Assembly: GCA_903939115.1 (NCBI GenBank)
Contig: CAJAFV010000069.1
Location: 1-64,000, forward strand
DNA: 64,000 nucleotides
Direction of reading: 5' to 3'
Origin: an uncultured Geobacteraceae bacterium
Lineage (GTDB): Bacteria; Desulfobacterota; Desulfuromonadia; Geobacterales; Pseudopelobacteraceae
The translations under genes and the position numbers were made by a program. Shown one piece after another: positions 42,391 through 52,116 of this stretch (position 1 is the first letter of the stretch; each line of letters begins with the position of its first letter). Below the pieces are notes generated by a model. It was not told where the DNA came from and did not search any database. It saw only the letters and a program-made list of their open reading frames with translations.

Positions 42391-43010
42391 TGAATGGTCG
42401 TACTGTTGCGATAGTTCTTATATGCGCTGTTCTGGGCATCACCGGTTCATCCGGCTTTGCAGCTTCGCCTCCGCGTATGCGTCCGTATGTCGGAATTGGA
42501 GTGGTTGTCTTTTCAGAGTCAGGCGATTCGCAAATGCAGGATTTACAACTGCAGTTGTATGAGGAACCGGGGCTTGTGCGGCTGAGACTGCTGACCAGTT
42601 CCGCATTGCCAGGAAATGAGTGGGTCTTTGGTTCTTCCGGAGAGAATGCGCCGCTGATTGTTTCTACCCGCAAAGGCGACTGGCTGCGGGTTTTTTTTGA
42701 CGACGCCGGCCGGGAAGCGTGGATTAATCCTCAGAGCAAAGGTCACTTTCAGTCGTGGGAGCAGTATCTGAAACGGCATACCGGCCGTATGCTTCCCGCT
42801 TTACAGCCGCAGTTCTACCAGATGCTGCAGCAGCCTGGAGGGAAAGTGCTAACGACGCTGACGCCTAAGCAACTGTTCAGAGTGTTGAAACTTGAAAATT
42901 TTTCCGCACTGGTTCTGAACGACAATGGCAAGATCGGCTGGGTGCGATGGCGCGATGACGATGGTCGCCTGACGGTTGGCACCGGGGAAATTAAAAATAC
43001 AAAAGAATAA
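42390..43010 (+). CDS. Exported protein with SH3-like segment, uncharacterised
   Basis: Protein of 206 residues with a signal peptide (VAIVLICAVLGITGSSGFA, cleavage before AASPP). The mature part contains APLIVSTRKGDWLRVFFDDAGREAWINP, an SH3b-like pattern, and LNDNGKIGWVRWRDDDGRL, possibly a second one. No enzyme motif is visible. The ATG at 42390 shares its first base with the last base of the WbuC stop, so translation is coupled. I do not recognise a named family. Confidence 0.75.
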   Translation: MNGRTVAIVLICAVLGITGSSGFAASPPRMRPYVGIGVVVFSESGDSQMQDLQLQLYEEPGLVRLRLLTSSALPGNEWVFGSSGENAPLIVSTRKGDWLRVFFDDAGREAWINPQSKGHFQSWEQYLKRHTGRMLPALQPQFYQMLQQPGGKVLTTLTPKQLFRVLKLENFSALVLNDNGKIGWVRWRDDDGRLTVGTGEIKNTKE

Positions 43011-43038
43011 TACCAATCTGTTTTAATGAGGTACTGAT

Positions 43039-44343
43039 ATGAGAATTGAACTGGTGCCACCGGGAACGGGCGAGCTGACGTATGAAATTAGAAATATTGT
43101 CAACGTTGCAGAGAAACTCCAGAAACATGGTGTCAAAATCAACTGGGAAAACATAGGCGATCCGATTGTCAAGGGTGAGACCATTCCGCTCTGGATGAAA
43201 GAAATCGTTGCCAAAGCGGTTATGGACAATCGTACCTGGGGCTATTGTCATACCCGTGGCGTGCTTGAAACCCGCGAATTCATCTGTGACAGTACCAACA
43301 GTCGTGGTGGTGCCCAGATCACTCCGGATGACATCATTTTCTTTAACGGCCTTGGTGATGCGATTGCAAAAATTTACGGTTCTCTGCGCCCGGAGGCCCG
43401 GGTACTCATGCCGTCGCCTTCCTACACGACCCACACACTTGGCGAAATAGGCCATGCGCACTCGGCTCCCTCGTTATTCCGTCTGAAACCGGACAATAAC
43501 TGGCATCCGGACATGGAAGACCTCCGCAATAATGTGCGCTACAATCCGAATATCTGTGCAATCATGCTGATCAATCCGGATAACCCGACCGGAATGGTCT
43601 ATACGAAGGAGCTGCTGGAGGAGATTGTTGCTGTAGCCCGGGAGAATGACCTGTTTATAATCGCTGACGAGGTGTATATCAACGTCGTGTACAACGGCAA
43701 AACCACCGTACCGATCAGTGACGTAATAGGCGATGTGCCTGCGATCTCTTTGAAAGGCATCTCAAAGGAATTCCCGTGGCCAGGTTCGCGCTGCGGCTGG
43801 ATCGAAGTATATAACGGCTTGAAAGACGAACGCTTCCGGAAATATATAAATCTGATTCTTACCGGAAAAATGAATGAGGTCTGCTCAACTACTCTGCCGC
43901 AGACAGTAATACCAGAGGTTGTCCGTCACCCTGAATATGCTGCCTATCTGGCGCAGCGGATTGCAAGCTATGAGCGGATGAGCAACATTACCTATGATTG
44001 CCTCAGTCAGGTTCCCGCACTGCAGGTGAACCGTACAAATGGTGCTTTTTACATGGCCGTGGCTTTTAAAGACGGCCTGTTGAATAATCGACAGACGATT
44101 CCGATTGCCAATCCGGAAGTCAAAGAACTTGTTGAGGGGTTGATCAACCAACCGGGAGTTTCTCCCGATAAACGCTTCGTCTATCAGATTTTGGCAACCA
44201 CCGGGATATGCGTAGTCCCGCTTTCTTCGTTTTCTACCCCACTGCAGGGTTTCCGCGTGACGCTGTTGGAGAAGAACGAAGATGAGTGTCGCCGTATATA
44301 CAAAACTCTGGCCGAGAAAATTGGGGAGTATCTGAATTCCTGA
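43039..44343 (+). CDS. PLP-dependent aminotransferase (class I/II)
   Basis: Fold-type I aminotransferase of 434 residues. Residues INPDNPTGMVYTKELLEEIV and IIADEVYINVVY match the PLP-ring-binding segments, and the Schiff-base lysine is Lys243 in ISKEFPWPGSRCGW, followed by the phosphate-binding Arg. GDAIAKIYGSLRPEARVLMPSPSY and GICVVPLSSF are typical of the alanine/aspartate aminotransferase-like group. Substrate cannot be decided. A strong terminator follows. Confidence 0.93.
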   Translation: MRIELVPPGTGELTYEIRNIVNVAEKLQKHGVKINWENIGDPIVKGETIPLWMKEIVAKAVMDNRTWGYCHTRGVLETREFICDSTNSRGGAQITPDDIIFFNGLGDAIAKIYGSLRPEARVLMPSPSYTTHTLGEIGHAHSAPSLFRLKPDNNWHPDMEDLRNNVRYNPNICAIMLINPDNPTGMVYTKELLEEIVAVARENDLFIIADEVYINVVYNGKTTVPISDVIGDVPAISLKGISKEFPWPGSRCGWIEVYNGLKDERFRKYINLILTGKMNEVCSTTLPQTVIPEVVRHPEYAAYLAQRIASYERMSNITYDCLSQVPALQVNRTNGAFYMAVAFKDGLLNNRQTIPIANPEVKELVEGLINQPGVSPDKRFVYQILATTGICVVPLSSFSTPLQGFRVTLLEKNEDECRRIYKTLAEKIGEYLNS

Positions 44344-44366
44344 GAAGAGACTACTGAAAAATGTAT

Positions 44367-44408
44367 AAAAAAGGGGGGGAAAGGCATATGCCTCTCCCCC
44401 CTTTTTTT
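44367..44408. terminator. Bidirectional intrinsic terminator
   Basis: A-run plus G-run (44367-44379) pairs with a C-run plus T-run (44396-44408) around an inner palindrome AGGCAT/ATGCCT. T-runs exist on both strands, so it can end both the aminotransferase transcript and the convergent tatA transcript. Confidence 0.88.
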
Positions 44409-44430
44409 CAAGTACGTTAGAAAAATATGC

Positions 44431-44619
44431 TCAGACTTTTTTATCGTTCTCCTCACTTCTTGGCTTTATTTCTATCTCATCTTTACCATCAGCGGCTTTT
44501 TTAAAGTTACGTATACTTTTGCCCAGGGCTCCGCCGATTTCCGGAAGCTTTCCCGCTCCGAAAACAACCAGAACAATAACCAATATAATGATCATTTCCG
44601 GCATACCAAATCCAAACAT
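44431..44619 (-). CDS. tatA: Twin-arginine translocase subunit TatA/TatE
   Basis: Protein of 62 residues. [42 protein letters not shown] shows the single membrane helix, the FGAGKLPE hinge and the amphipathic helix of TatA/E, followed by a charged tail. GAGGGGG precedes the ATG. No tatC or tatB gene is nearby, so it is a free-standing copy. Confidence 0.95.
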   Translation of the reverse strand: MFGFGMPEMIIILVIVLVVFGAGKLPEIGGALGKSIRNFKKAADGKDEIEIKPRSEENDKKV

Positions 44620-44781
44620 GTTGCCCCCTCTGTTGCGAGTGTGTACTGTTTGCGACACTATCTCATTGAACCACAAAAAAATCAAGCGCTGCAACACTGG
44701 ATTCAGAGCATAGACTCATACCACGGTGAAATCAAAATAAGTCCCAGGCACGTTTTAGTTGTGCTTTGAGTGTCTTTTAGT

Positions 44782-44811
44782 TTGACAAAACAGTGCTGTG
44801 AAAATTATTAT
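44782..44811 (+). promoter_or_regulatory. leuB promoter
   Basis: TTGACA (44782-44787), 18-base spacer, TATTAT (44806-44811), about 40 bases before the leuB start. Near-consensus. Confidence 0.65.
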
Positions 44812-44850
44812 CAAAAGATTGAATTCTGATGCAAACTATTGGGGGAAATT

Positions 44851-45939
44851 ATGGGCACAACGTATAAATTAGCAGTTCTGGCAGGCGATGGCATCGGTCC
44901 TGAGGTTATGGCCGAAGCGCTTAACGTGCTTGATGCGATTGAGAAAAAGTTTGACGTCACATTTGCTCGAACGACAGCCAATGTTGGGGGCGCCGGTATT
45001 GACAATGAGGGCAAAGCGCTGCCGCAGAGGACCATAGATATCTGTAAAGCGTCTGATGCGATACTGTTCGGCTCCGTCGGTGGTCCAAAATGGGAGAGTC
45101 TGCCCCCGGATGAGCAACCGGAGCGTGGCGCCCTGCTGCCGCTGCGCAAGATATTCGGCCTGTATGCGAACCTGCGACCAGCGATTATTTTCCCATCGTT
45201 GACCGGCGCTTCTTCGCTGAAGGAGGAGGTCATCGGCGGCGGTTTTAACATTCTGGTTATCCGTGAGTTAACCGGCGGCATCTATTTTTCCCAACCGAAA
45301 GGTATTGAAGGGGTCGGGCGCGAGCGGGTCGGCGTCGATACTATGCGCTACAGTGTCCCTGAGATCGAACGGATTACCCATGTTGCGTTTCAGGCAGCCA
45401 GAAAACGGGGTAAAAAAGTCTGCTCGATTGACAAGGCAAATGTGCTGTCAACCTCCGTACTCTGGCGTGAAATCGTAATCGGGATTGCCAAAGAATATCC
45501 CGATGTTGAGCTGTCCCATATGTACGTCGATAACGCCGCCATGCAGCTGGTAAAATGGCCGAAACAGTTCGATGTTATTTTGTGTGAAAACATGTTTGGC
45601 GATATACTCTCCGATGAAGCGGCCATGCTGACCGGATCGCTCGGAATGCTGCCATCGGCATCTCTGGCTGAAGGGACTTTCGGCATGTACGAGCCATCCG
45701 GCGGTTCAGCTCCAGACATTGCCGGCCAGGGCATCGCCAATCCGATCGCCCAGATTCTTTCGGCAGCGATGATGCTGAAATTTTCTTTCGGCATGCTGGA
45801 TGCCGCTGATGCTATTGACAAAGCTGTTGAGAAGGTACTTGATCAGGGCTACCGCACCGCCGATATCTACCAGAAACTGACCGGCGAGAAGTTGGTGAAC
45901 ACGCGGGAGATGGGTGCGGCGATAATTGCGAATCTGTAA
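44851..45939 (+). CDS. leuB: 3-isopropylmalate dehydrogenase
   Basis: Leucine-pathway enzyme of 362 residues that oxidatively decarboxylates 3-isopropylmalate using NAD. The sequence is typical: [51 protein letters not shown], the metal-binding region [27 protein letters not shown] and the NAD-binding [24 protein letters not shown] precedes the ATG at 44851; a start four codons earlier is less likely. The asd gene follows 37 bases on. Confidence 0.97.
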   Translation: MGTTYKLAVLAGDGIGPEVMAEALNVLDAIEKKFDVTFARTTANVGGAGIDNEGKALPQRTIDICKASDAILFGSVGGPKWESLPPDEQPERGALLPLRKIFGLYANLRPAIIFPSLTGASSLKEEVIGGGFNILVIRELTGGIYFSQPKGIEGVGRERVGVDTMRYSVPEIERITHVAFQAARKRGKKVCSIDKANVLSTSVLWREIVIGIAKEYPDVELSHMYVDNAAMQLVKWPKQFDVILCENMFGDILSDEAAMLTGSLGMLPSASLAEGTFGMYEPSGGSAPDIAGQGIANPIAQILSAAMMLKFSFGMLDAADAIDKAVEKVLDQGYRTADIYQKLTGEKLVNTREMGAAIIANL

Positions 45940-45976
45940 AATTAAAATATTCACTTAACCAGAAAGGAACATAACT

Positions 45977-47077
45977 ATGAAAGTCGGAATTGTTGGATGG
46001 CGCGGTATGGTTGGTTCTGTTCTCATGCAGCGGATGCAGGAAGAGAACGATTTTGCTTTGGGCTTCGAACCGGTATTTTTCACCACTTCTCAGGCGGGCC
46101 AGCCTGCTCCTATGAACGCGGGCACCCTGAAGGATGCCTCGGACATTGCCGAGCTCAAAAAACTTGATGCAATCCTCACCTGTCAGGGGGGCGATTACAC
46201 CAAGGCGGTTCATACGGAACTGCGCAAGCAGGGATGGAACGGCTACTGGATCGACGCTGCGTCTACGCTCCGCATGGAGAACAACGCCGTCATTATTCTT
46301 GATCCGGTCAACCGTGGCGTTATTGATGCCGCGCTGGCCAAAGGGGAGAAGGATTTCATCGGCGGCAACTGCACCGTCAGCCTGATGCTGATGGCGCTTG
46401 GCGGCCTGTTCCGTGCCAATGTAGTTGAGTGGATCAGCTCCATGACCTATCAGGCGGCAAGCGGTGCCGGTGCTCCCAATATGCGTGAACTGCTGTCACA
46501 GATGGGTGTGCTGCAGGGAGTTGTTGCTGAGGAGCTGAAGAACCCGGGATCCGCTATCCTCGAAATCGACAAAAAGGTGACTGCCACCCTGCGTGACGGT
46601 TCCATGCCGACCAAAGAGTTCGGTTTCCCGCTCGCCGGCAATGTCCTTCCCTGGATTGATCGCGAGGTTGAGGATGGCCAGAGTCGTGAAGAGTGGAAAG
46701 GCTTTGCCGAGACCAACAAAATATTGGGAACGACGACTCCGATTCCGGTCGATGGCATCTGTGTGCGGGTTGGCGCCATGCGCTGTCACAGCCAGGCGCT
46801 GACGATCAAACTGAACAAGGATCTGCCGATTGCCGAAATTGAAAACCTGATCAAAAATGATAACCAGTGGGTCAAGCTGATCCCTAATACCAAAGCCGAT
46901 TCTTTGGCAGGGCTCACACCTGCAGCGGTTTCCGGAACTCTGACGGTGCCGATCGGTCGCGTTCGGAAGATGAAAATGGGGCCGCAGTACATCTCCGCTT
47001 TTACCTGTGGCGATCAGCTCCTGTGGGGTGCGGCTGAGCCGCTCCGCCGGATGCTGCGTATTCTGCTGGAAAAATAG
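45977..47077 (+). CDS. asd: Aspartate-semialdehyde dehydrogenase
   Basis: Enzyme of 366 residues that reduces aspartyl phosphate to aspartate semialdehyde for lysine, methionine and threonine synthesis. NADP-binding [18 protein letters not shown] starts the protein and the catalytic Cys132 lies in [17 protein letters not shown]. The length and the [15 protein letters not shown] segment indicate the longer gamma-proteobacteria-like Asd type. AGAAAGGAAC precedes the ATG. A terminator follows directly. Confidence 0.97.
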   Translation: MKVGIVGWRGMVGSVLMQRMQEENDFALGFEPVFFTTSQAGQPAPMNAGTLKDASDIAELKKLDAILTCQGGDYTKAVHTELRKQGWNGYWIDAASTLRMENNAVIILDPVNRGVIDAALAKGEKDFIGGNCTVSLMLMALGGLFRANVVEWISSMTYQAASGAGAPNMRELLSQMGVLQGVVAEELKNPGSAILEIDKKVTATLRDGSMPTKEFGFPLAGNVLPWIDREVEDGQSREEWKGFAETNKILGTTTPIPVDGICVRVGAMRCHSQALTIKLNKDLPIAEIENLIKNDNQWVKLIPNTKADSLAGLTPAAVSGTLTVPIGRVRKMKMGPQYISAFTCGDQLLWGAAEPLRRMLRILLEK

Positions 47078-47109
47078 CAGTGATTTTCTAAATGTGCATG
47101 TTTTGAGTG

Positions 47110-47137
47110 AGCGCCCCATTTGGGGCGCTTTCTGTTT
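47110..47137 (+). terminator. Intrinsic terminator after asd
   Basis: Perfect 9-base stem AGCGCCCCA/TGGGGCGCT (47110-47118 and 47121-47129) with a T-rich tail TTCTGTTT. The U32 start lies only about 10 bases beyond it. Confidence 0.8.
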
Positions 47138-47147
47138 GAGGAAAACT

Positions 47148-49520
47148 ATGAATATTCCGCACGTTAAACCTGAACTACTCGCCCCTGCCGGTTCACTTGA
47201 ATCCTTCTTTGCGGCTCTTGAAAAAGGCGCCGATGCCGTCTATGCCGGCCTGCAAGATTTTTCTGCCCGCGCCCGGGCCAAAAACTTCACGCTGGCCCAG
47301 ATGGAGCGGATGCTGGCGCACGCCCATGGCCAAAACCGAAAAATCTACATCACCCTTAACACGCTGGTGAAGGAGAAAGAACTGCCGCAACTGGTTGACA
47401 CCCTGGCCGCTCTGGCGGGGATGCGAGTGGATGGCGTCATTTTACAGGATCTGGCGGTGGCACGTATTATCCGCAATCACTTCCCCTCAATCCCGCTGCA
47501 CGCGTCAACCCAGATGACGATCCACAACACGCCAGGGGTCAAGATGCTTGAACGGCTCGGATTCCAGCGGGCCGTGCTGGCGCGCGAATTGGCGGTTGAT
47601 GAAATTGCGGCAATCGCCGCTTCGTCACCGGTCGAGATTGAATGTTTCGTTCATGGTGCACTCTGCTTTTCCATCTCGGGACAATGCTTCTTTTCGTCGC
47701 TGCTCGGCGGCCACAGCGGCAATCGCGGTCGCTGCGCCCAACCCTGCCGCCGCCTGTATAATCATCGCGGCAAGGAGGGACATTATTTTTCCACCAGCGA
47801 CCTGTCGGCAATCGATATGATTCCCGATCTTGTCAAGGCCGGGGTGAAGTCGCTAAAAATTGAGGGGCGGATGAAATCCGCGGAATACGTCGCATCGGTG
47901 GTTGAAGCGTACCGAACCGTGCTTGATGCACCGGAAAAAGCGCATAAAGAAGCGCTGACTGCTGCCAAGAGTATTCTGAAATATTCGTTTGGACGCACCC
48001 CGACCAAAGGTTTCCTGGCATCGCAGCAGCCTGACGACATCGCTAATCCTTGGCAGAAGGGGGGGACCGGGCGTTTTATCGGCCAGATAAAGAGCATCAA
48101 GGGGAAGAGCCTTATTTTCGAAACGAGGGATGCTCTGCATGTCGGAGACCGTCTGCGGGCGCAGCCGAAAAGCGACATGGCCGGCCAGGCCTGGACCGTG
48201 CGCGAACTGGTTGTTAATCGTAAAAAAAGCATGGAGGCACCGGCAGGAAGTCTTGTAGAGGTCGAGACCCCGTTCAGCTTCTCAGTCGGAGACTCGATTT
48301 ACAAGGTGTCATCCAAAGAGGCGTTTACCTTGAGCGACAACGCCTGCCTGCGCAGGCTTGAGGGGGGACAGGGCGATAAGCTGCCGTGTCGGTTGATTGT
48401 TTCTATGGAGGGTGAACGACTTTGCATCTCCGCTTCCGTTTCCGGGTATCAACACGAGTTCAGTTTCCCGCTTGGTCCACTGGAACCGGCGCGCAGTGGT
48501 GATATGCAGGCGGTGTTGACCGGCCAGTTTTCGAAATGCGGCGAGACACCTTTCAGGCTTGAATCTCTGGCCGCTCCCGATTTCCCCGCCGTGCTGATTC
48601 CTTCCGCACTGTTCAAGGATCTGCGCCGCCGTTTTTACCAGCAGCTGTTCGAAGCATCTTCTGCTGTTTTCCGGGAACAACTTGCAACGGCCCGAAAAGG
48701 AGCATTGAAGGAATTGGAGATTGTCCGCACGGCAGCACGGCGACCTGCACCACGCGAAATGTTGACAGTTGTTGTTGATGAGCCAAAAGAGTGGCGCTTT
48801 CCGCTCCAGAACGGCGCCGATGCGACGCTGCTGCCACTCTCAAAAGCGACTATCCACCAGCTTACCTCCGCAGTACCGCGCATGCGTGGCTCAGAAGGAA
48901 ACATTATCTGGCAGCTTCCGTTCATTCTCTTTGATCGTGACATTCCGCTCTATCGCGACACCCTCCGCAGCTTGTATGGCGCCGGATTCCGTCGTTTTGA
49001 AGCGGCTAACCTGTCTCATTTTGAGCTGTTTCGTGGCCTTGAAGGTCTGCAAATCTCGACCTGGCACCGCTGTTTTTCCCTCAACAGCCAGGCGCTGGCT
49101 GCCTGGAATGAACTTGGCGCCACATCAGCAACTCTCTATCTGGAGGATGACAGCGTCAACCTTGCTGATGTACTGGGAGCAGGAGTAGAGATGGAACGAC
49201 GGGTAATGGCCTATTCACCACTGCCGGTAATGACTACTAAAATTCGCATCAAAGACGTGCATGCCAACACCCCGCTCCGCTCGGACCGTGGCGAGACATA
49301 CCAGGTCACAAGTCATGACGGCCTGCAGACCATCAGTTCTTCTCTGCCATTCTCACTGACTGCGCGGCACAGTGAATTACGGCAGAAGGGGTGCAGTTCG
49401 TTTGTGATCGACCTCACTGCTGAACCTCGAGAGAGGTGGGGCGAAATTATCGCAGCTTTCAAATCGGGCCGGGAACTTGCGGGCACAACCGAATTCAATT
49501 ATGCAACTGAGTTGGTCTGA
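47148..49520 (+). CDS. U32-family protein with DUF3656 (RlhA/YdcP-like)
   Basis: Protein of 790 residues. The N-terminal U32 domain (ELLAPAGSLESFFAALEKGADAVYAGLQDFSARARAKNF, NRGRCAQPCRRLY, SLKIEGRMKSAEYVASVVEAYR) keeps the cysteines of the family. A DUF3656-like middle and a second barrel-like C-terminal part follow. U32 proteins of this kind act in RNA hydroxylation: E. coli RlhA (YdcP) modifies C2501 of 23S rRNA. This member is longer than E. coli RlhA. GAGGAAAA precedes the ATG at 47148. The older name peptidase is probably misleading. Confidence 0.85.
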   Translation: MNIPHVKPELLAPAGSLESFFAALEKGADAVYAGLQDFSARARAKNFTLAQMERMLAHAHGQNRKIYITLNTLVKEKELPQLVDTLAALAGMRVDGVILQDLAVARIIRNHFPSIPLHASTQMTIHNTPGVKMLERLGFQRAVLARELAVDEIAAIAASSPVEIECFVHGALCFSISGQCFFSSLLGGHSGNRGRCAQPCRRLYNHRGKEGHYFSTSDLSAIDMIPDLVKAGVKSLKIEGRMKSAEYVASVVEAYRTVLDAPEKAHKEALTAAKSILKYSFGRTPTKGFLASQQPDDIANPWQKGGTGRFIGQIKSIKGKSLIFETRDALHVGDRLRAQPKSDMAGQAWTVRELVVNRKKSMEAPAGSLVEVETPFSFSVGDSIYKVSSKEAFTLSDNACLRRLEGGQGDKLPCRLIVSMEGERLCISASVSGYQHEFSFPLGPLEPARSGDMQAVLTGQFSKCGETPFRLESLAAPDFPAVLIPSALFKDLRRRFYQQLFEASSAVFREQLATARKGALKELEIVRTAARRPAPREMLTVVVDEPKEWRFPLQNGADATLLPLSKATIHQLTSAVPRMRGSEGNIIWQLPFILFDRDIPLYRDTLRSLYGAGFRRFEAANLSHFELFRGLEGLQISTWHRCFSLNSQALAAWNELGATSATLYLEDDSVNLADVLGAGVEMERRVMAYSPLPVMTTKIRIKDVHANTPLRSDRGETYQVTSHDGLQTISSSLPFSLTARHSELRQKGCSSFVIDLTAEPRERWGEIIAAFKSGRELAGTTEFNYATELV

Positions 49521-50048
49521 ATGAAAATCTATCTTCTCACCATTTTACAGCTACTGCTGCTGACATGCTCCGCGTACGCCGGACGAATGGTCGAAGGCAT
49601 GGTAAAGGCGGTCTACGACGGCGACACAATATTGCTGACGACCCGCGAGGAGAGCCGCCTCAAAGTGCGCCTGTACGGCATTGATGCACCGGAAACAAAG
49701 AAACCTGACCAGCCGGGACAGCCATACGGAGAGATATCGAAACGGACATTGATGTACAAAATTATGGGACGGCGGGTCACAGCGGAGATTATTGATATTG
49801 ATCCGTACAAGCGGGCTGTAGCGGTAATCCGTTATTCCGGCAAAGACATCAATCGCGAAATGGTCGCGGAGGGCTTGGCATGGGCCTACCGTCAGTATCT
49901 TCAGGGGCCGTATGAGTCGGAATACATCAACGAAGAAACCCGTGCCCGTTCACGCCGCGCAGGACTCTGGAGAGAGTCAAACCCACAGCCACCCTGGGAG
50001 TTCAGGCGTGCCAACAAAGGGCACACGAAAAATTCGAGTCGATGGTAA
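49521..50048 (+). CDS. Exported thermonuclease-family protein
   Basis: Staphylococcal-nuclease-like protein of 175 residues with a signal peptide (IYLLTILQLLLLTCSAYA). Catalytic residues can be placed: Asp in YDGDTI, Arg-Leu in RLYGIDAPETK with the Glu, and the second Arg in YKRAVAVI. ATG directly follows the U32 stop, so the two are probably co-transcribed. It likely degrades extracellular or periplasmic nucleic acid. Confidence 0.93.
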   Translation: MKIYLLTILQLLLLTCSAYAGRMVEGMVKAVYDGDTILLTTREESRLKVRLYGIDAPETKKPDQPGQPYGEISKRTLMYKIMGRRVTAEIIDIDPYKRAVAVIRYSGKDINREMVAEGLAWAYRQYLQGPYESEYINEETRARSRRAGLWRESNPQPPWEFRRANKGHTKNSSRW

Positions 50049-50070
50049 GCGCCAAAGGGTGATCACGCAT

Positions 50071-50105
50071 AAAAAAAGCCCGGGGGGAAAACTCCCGGGC
50101 TTTTT
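50071..50105. terminator. Bidirectional intrinsic terminator between thermonuclease and rpmA
   Basis: Stem GCCCGGG (50078-50084) with CCCGGGC (50094-50100), seven A before and five T after, serving both convergent transcripts. Confidence 0.88.
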
Positions 50106-50128
50106 CATGATCAATGTTGATACAACTA

Positions 50129-50383
50129 TTAGTTCGGATAAACCGAAACTTTTTTCCGATCTTTACCAAGTCGCTCAAATGCAACAACGCCTTCAATAAG
50201 GGCAAACAGCGTATAATCCTTGCCACAACCGACGTTGTTGCCGGGATGGATCTGGGTACCGCGTTGACGATAAATTATGTTACCCGCCTTGACGCTTTCG
50301 CCGCCGAACTTTTTACAACCGAGGCGTTGTCCGCCGGAATCTCTGCCGTTTCTTGAACTACCACCAGCTTTTTTATGTGCCAT
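50129..50383 (-). CDS. rpmA: 50S ribosomal protein L27
   Basis: Ribosomal protein of 84 residues starting [16 protein letters not shown], the L27 N-terminal tail that reaches the peptidyl-transferase centre. [45 protein letters not shown] follows. It lies 37 bases after rplU in the usual order. The obg gene that commonly comes next is absent; a terminator and a convergent nuclease gene stand there instead. Confidence 0.98.
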   Translation of the reverse strand: MAHKKAGGSSRNGRDSGGQRLGCKKFGGESVKAGNIIYRQRGTQIHPGNNVGCGKDYTLFALIEGVVAFERLGKDRKKVSVYPN

Positions 50384-50420
50384 TTCCGTATCTCCTGGGA
50401 AAAATAGTTAGTTGGGTAAT

Positions 50421-50729
50421 TTACGCCGTAATCTTCTCGATCTTGAGAACGGTCAGATGTTGACGATGACCACGCAGCTTGCGTGAATCTTTACGACGCT
50501 TTGATTTGAAGACGAGAACTTTTTTGCCTTTGCCCTGTACGGCAATTTTAGCAGTTACGGAAGCTCCGGCAACGAGCGGTGCGCCCACAACAGTTTTTTC
50601 TCCACCCACCATAAGGATTTCAGCGAATTCTATGCTATCGCCGATTTCACCCTCAAGCTTTTCAACCTTGAGAAATTCGCCTTCAGTAACTTTGTACTGC
50701 TTTCCACCTGTTTTGATTACTGCGTACAT
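50421..50729 (-). CDS. rplU: 50S ribosomal protein L21
   Basis: Ribosomal protein of 102 residues (MYAVIKTGGKQYKVTEGEFLKVEKLEGE, then RKDSRKLRGHRQHLTVLKIEKI). GGAG stands before the ATG at 50729; a longer frame upstream has no ribosome site. It heads the rplU-rpmA operon and has a near-perfect promoter. Confidence 0.98.
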   Translation of the reverse strand: MYAVIKTGGKQYKVTEGEFLKVEKLEGEIGDSIEFAEILMVGGEKTVVGAPLVAGASVTAKIAVQGKGKKVLVFKSKRRKDSRKLRGHRQHLTVLKIEKITA

Positions 50730-50769
50730 ATGCCATCTCCATCCGCTTCTGATTTTTAAAGAGTTATGG

Positions 50770-50798
50770 AATATAGATACATGACTGCGACAAGTCAA
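50770..50798 (-). promoter_or_regulatory. rplU-rpmA promoter
   Basis: On the minus strand TTGACT (50798-50793), exactly 17 bases, TATATT (50775-50770), about 40 bases before the rplU start. Strong consensus as expected for ribosomal protein genes. Confidence 0.8.
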
Positions 50799-50872
50799 GC
50801 AGAAAATAACATGCTCAATCAAAAATCAATTTATGCATGCTGTCAGTCGTTGTTTTTCGTACCCGAACGTTG

Positions 50873-51946
50873 CTATTTCCCAGGCGCTTCGCCAAAAAGT
50901 TCATCAAAAATGGCGCGTACGGTAGTGATCCGGTCAGCTTTCCAGGCATTAGTGCCACAAAAAACCAGGCCGGTATCAACATCACCGCGCTGGGCTCGAT
51001 CAAGTGCCGTCACGATACAGAATCGCTCGCCCGACTCCTTGTAGGAACATTTTTTCAAGCAGCCCATTCTGCAAGGGGTGTGGTTATCAAGGTCGTATTT
51101 GCGAATATTTTCTTTGTTGTTTAAAATGGCACGTCCCGGCAGCCCGGCAGGACTCATAATTAGACCGATGTCCTCTTTTTTGCACTCAATATATCGCTGC
51201 TTGAATTCTTCCGCGGCATCACACTCCTCGGTACAAACAAAACGACTGGCCATCTGAACACCGTCTGCACCTTCAGCCAGTGCATGCTCCAGGTCGGCAC
51301 GATCCCAGACGCCGCCTGCGGCTATTACCGGCACATCGGCACCGCATTCATCGCGGAAATAGGCTTTAATCTCACGGACGGTCGCGTACTGGTCATACAC
51401 GCCGATACCGATGTTTTCCATTTTTTCACCGAGATGACCACCGGCCGTATCCGGGTCTTCAACAACGACTGCATCAGGCAACCGGTGATAGGCTTTTTGC
51501 CACTTGCGCACGATAAGTTGGGCCGCCCGGAGCGAGGAGACAATCGGCACCAACGCAACATCAGGGTGGTCAGCCGTCAGTTCCGGCAGCCCCATCGGGA
51601 GACCGGCTCCACAGACGATGACCTTGGCTCCCCCTTCGATGGAGGCTTTGACAAGTAGCTCGAAATCAGAGAGGGCGACCATAACATTTACGCCGATGAC
51701 ACCATCAGGAGCGATTTCATATGCCTTGCGCAATTCAGCCTTAAAGGCCTCTGCTTCGGCCTGAAAATAATTTTTACCATCGTAGAGACCGCTATTGAGG
51801 GCGATACCTGCCGCCGCGATCAGCCCGACTCCACCGTTTTTAGCAATATGACCGGCCAGCCGCCCAGCTGAGATCCGGACACCCATTCCGCCCTGGATAA
51901 GGGGATAGCGAACCGTGTGCTTTCCTATTTTTAATGGCTGTGTCAT
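50873..51946 (-). CDS. Nitronate monooxygenase family FMN protein
   Basis: FMN-binding TIM-barrel protein of 357 residues of the nitronate monooxygenase/2-nitropropane dioxygenase family. YPLIQGGMGVRISAGRLAGHIAKNGGVGLIAA, VEDPDTAGGHLGE (catalytic-region His), PVIAAGGVWDRADLEHALAEGADGVQMASRF are typical. The C-terminal part carries a cysteine-rich stretch, CRMGCLKKCSYKESGERFC, not needed for FMN binding and possibly a metal or Fe-S site. Members also act as enoyl-ACP reductases (FabK-like) or in other flavin reactions, so the exact reaction is open. Confidence 0.87.
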   Translation of the reverse strand: MTQPLKIGKHTVRYPLIQGGMGVRISAGRLAGHIAKNGGVGLIAAAGIALNSGLYDGKNYFQAEAEAFKAELRKAYEIAPDGVIGVNVMVALSDFELLVKASIEGGAKVIVCGAGLPMGLPELTADHPDVALVPIVSSLRAAQLIVRKWQKAYHRLPDAVVVEDPDTAGGHLGEKMENIGIGVYDQYATVREIKAYFRDECGADVPVIAAGGVWDRADLEHALAEGADGVQMASRFVCTEECDAAEEFKQRYIECKKEDIGLIMSPAGLPGRAILNNKENIRKYDLDNHTPCRMGCLKKCSYKESGERFCIVTALDRAQRGDVDTGLVFCGTNAWKADRITTVRAIFDELFGEAPGK

Positions 51947-52116
51947 ATTCCCCCCGATGAGTTATTGGTGCGCATAATAGCAATGCCACGCCATAGCAAG
52001 TGTAATAGTTTTGTAAAATCAGCCGACGCCCTACAATGCTATTCTCCATTTTTTTCTGGACTTGTTGCAATACTTTCACTAAAATTTGGTAGTTTATTTG
52101 AAATCAGGAGTCGGCC

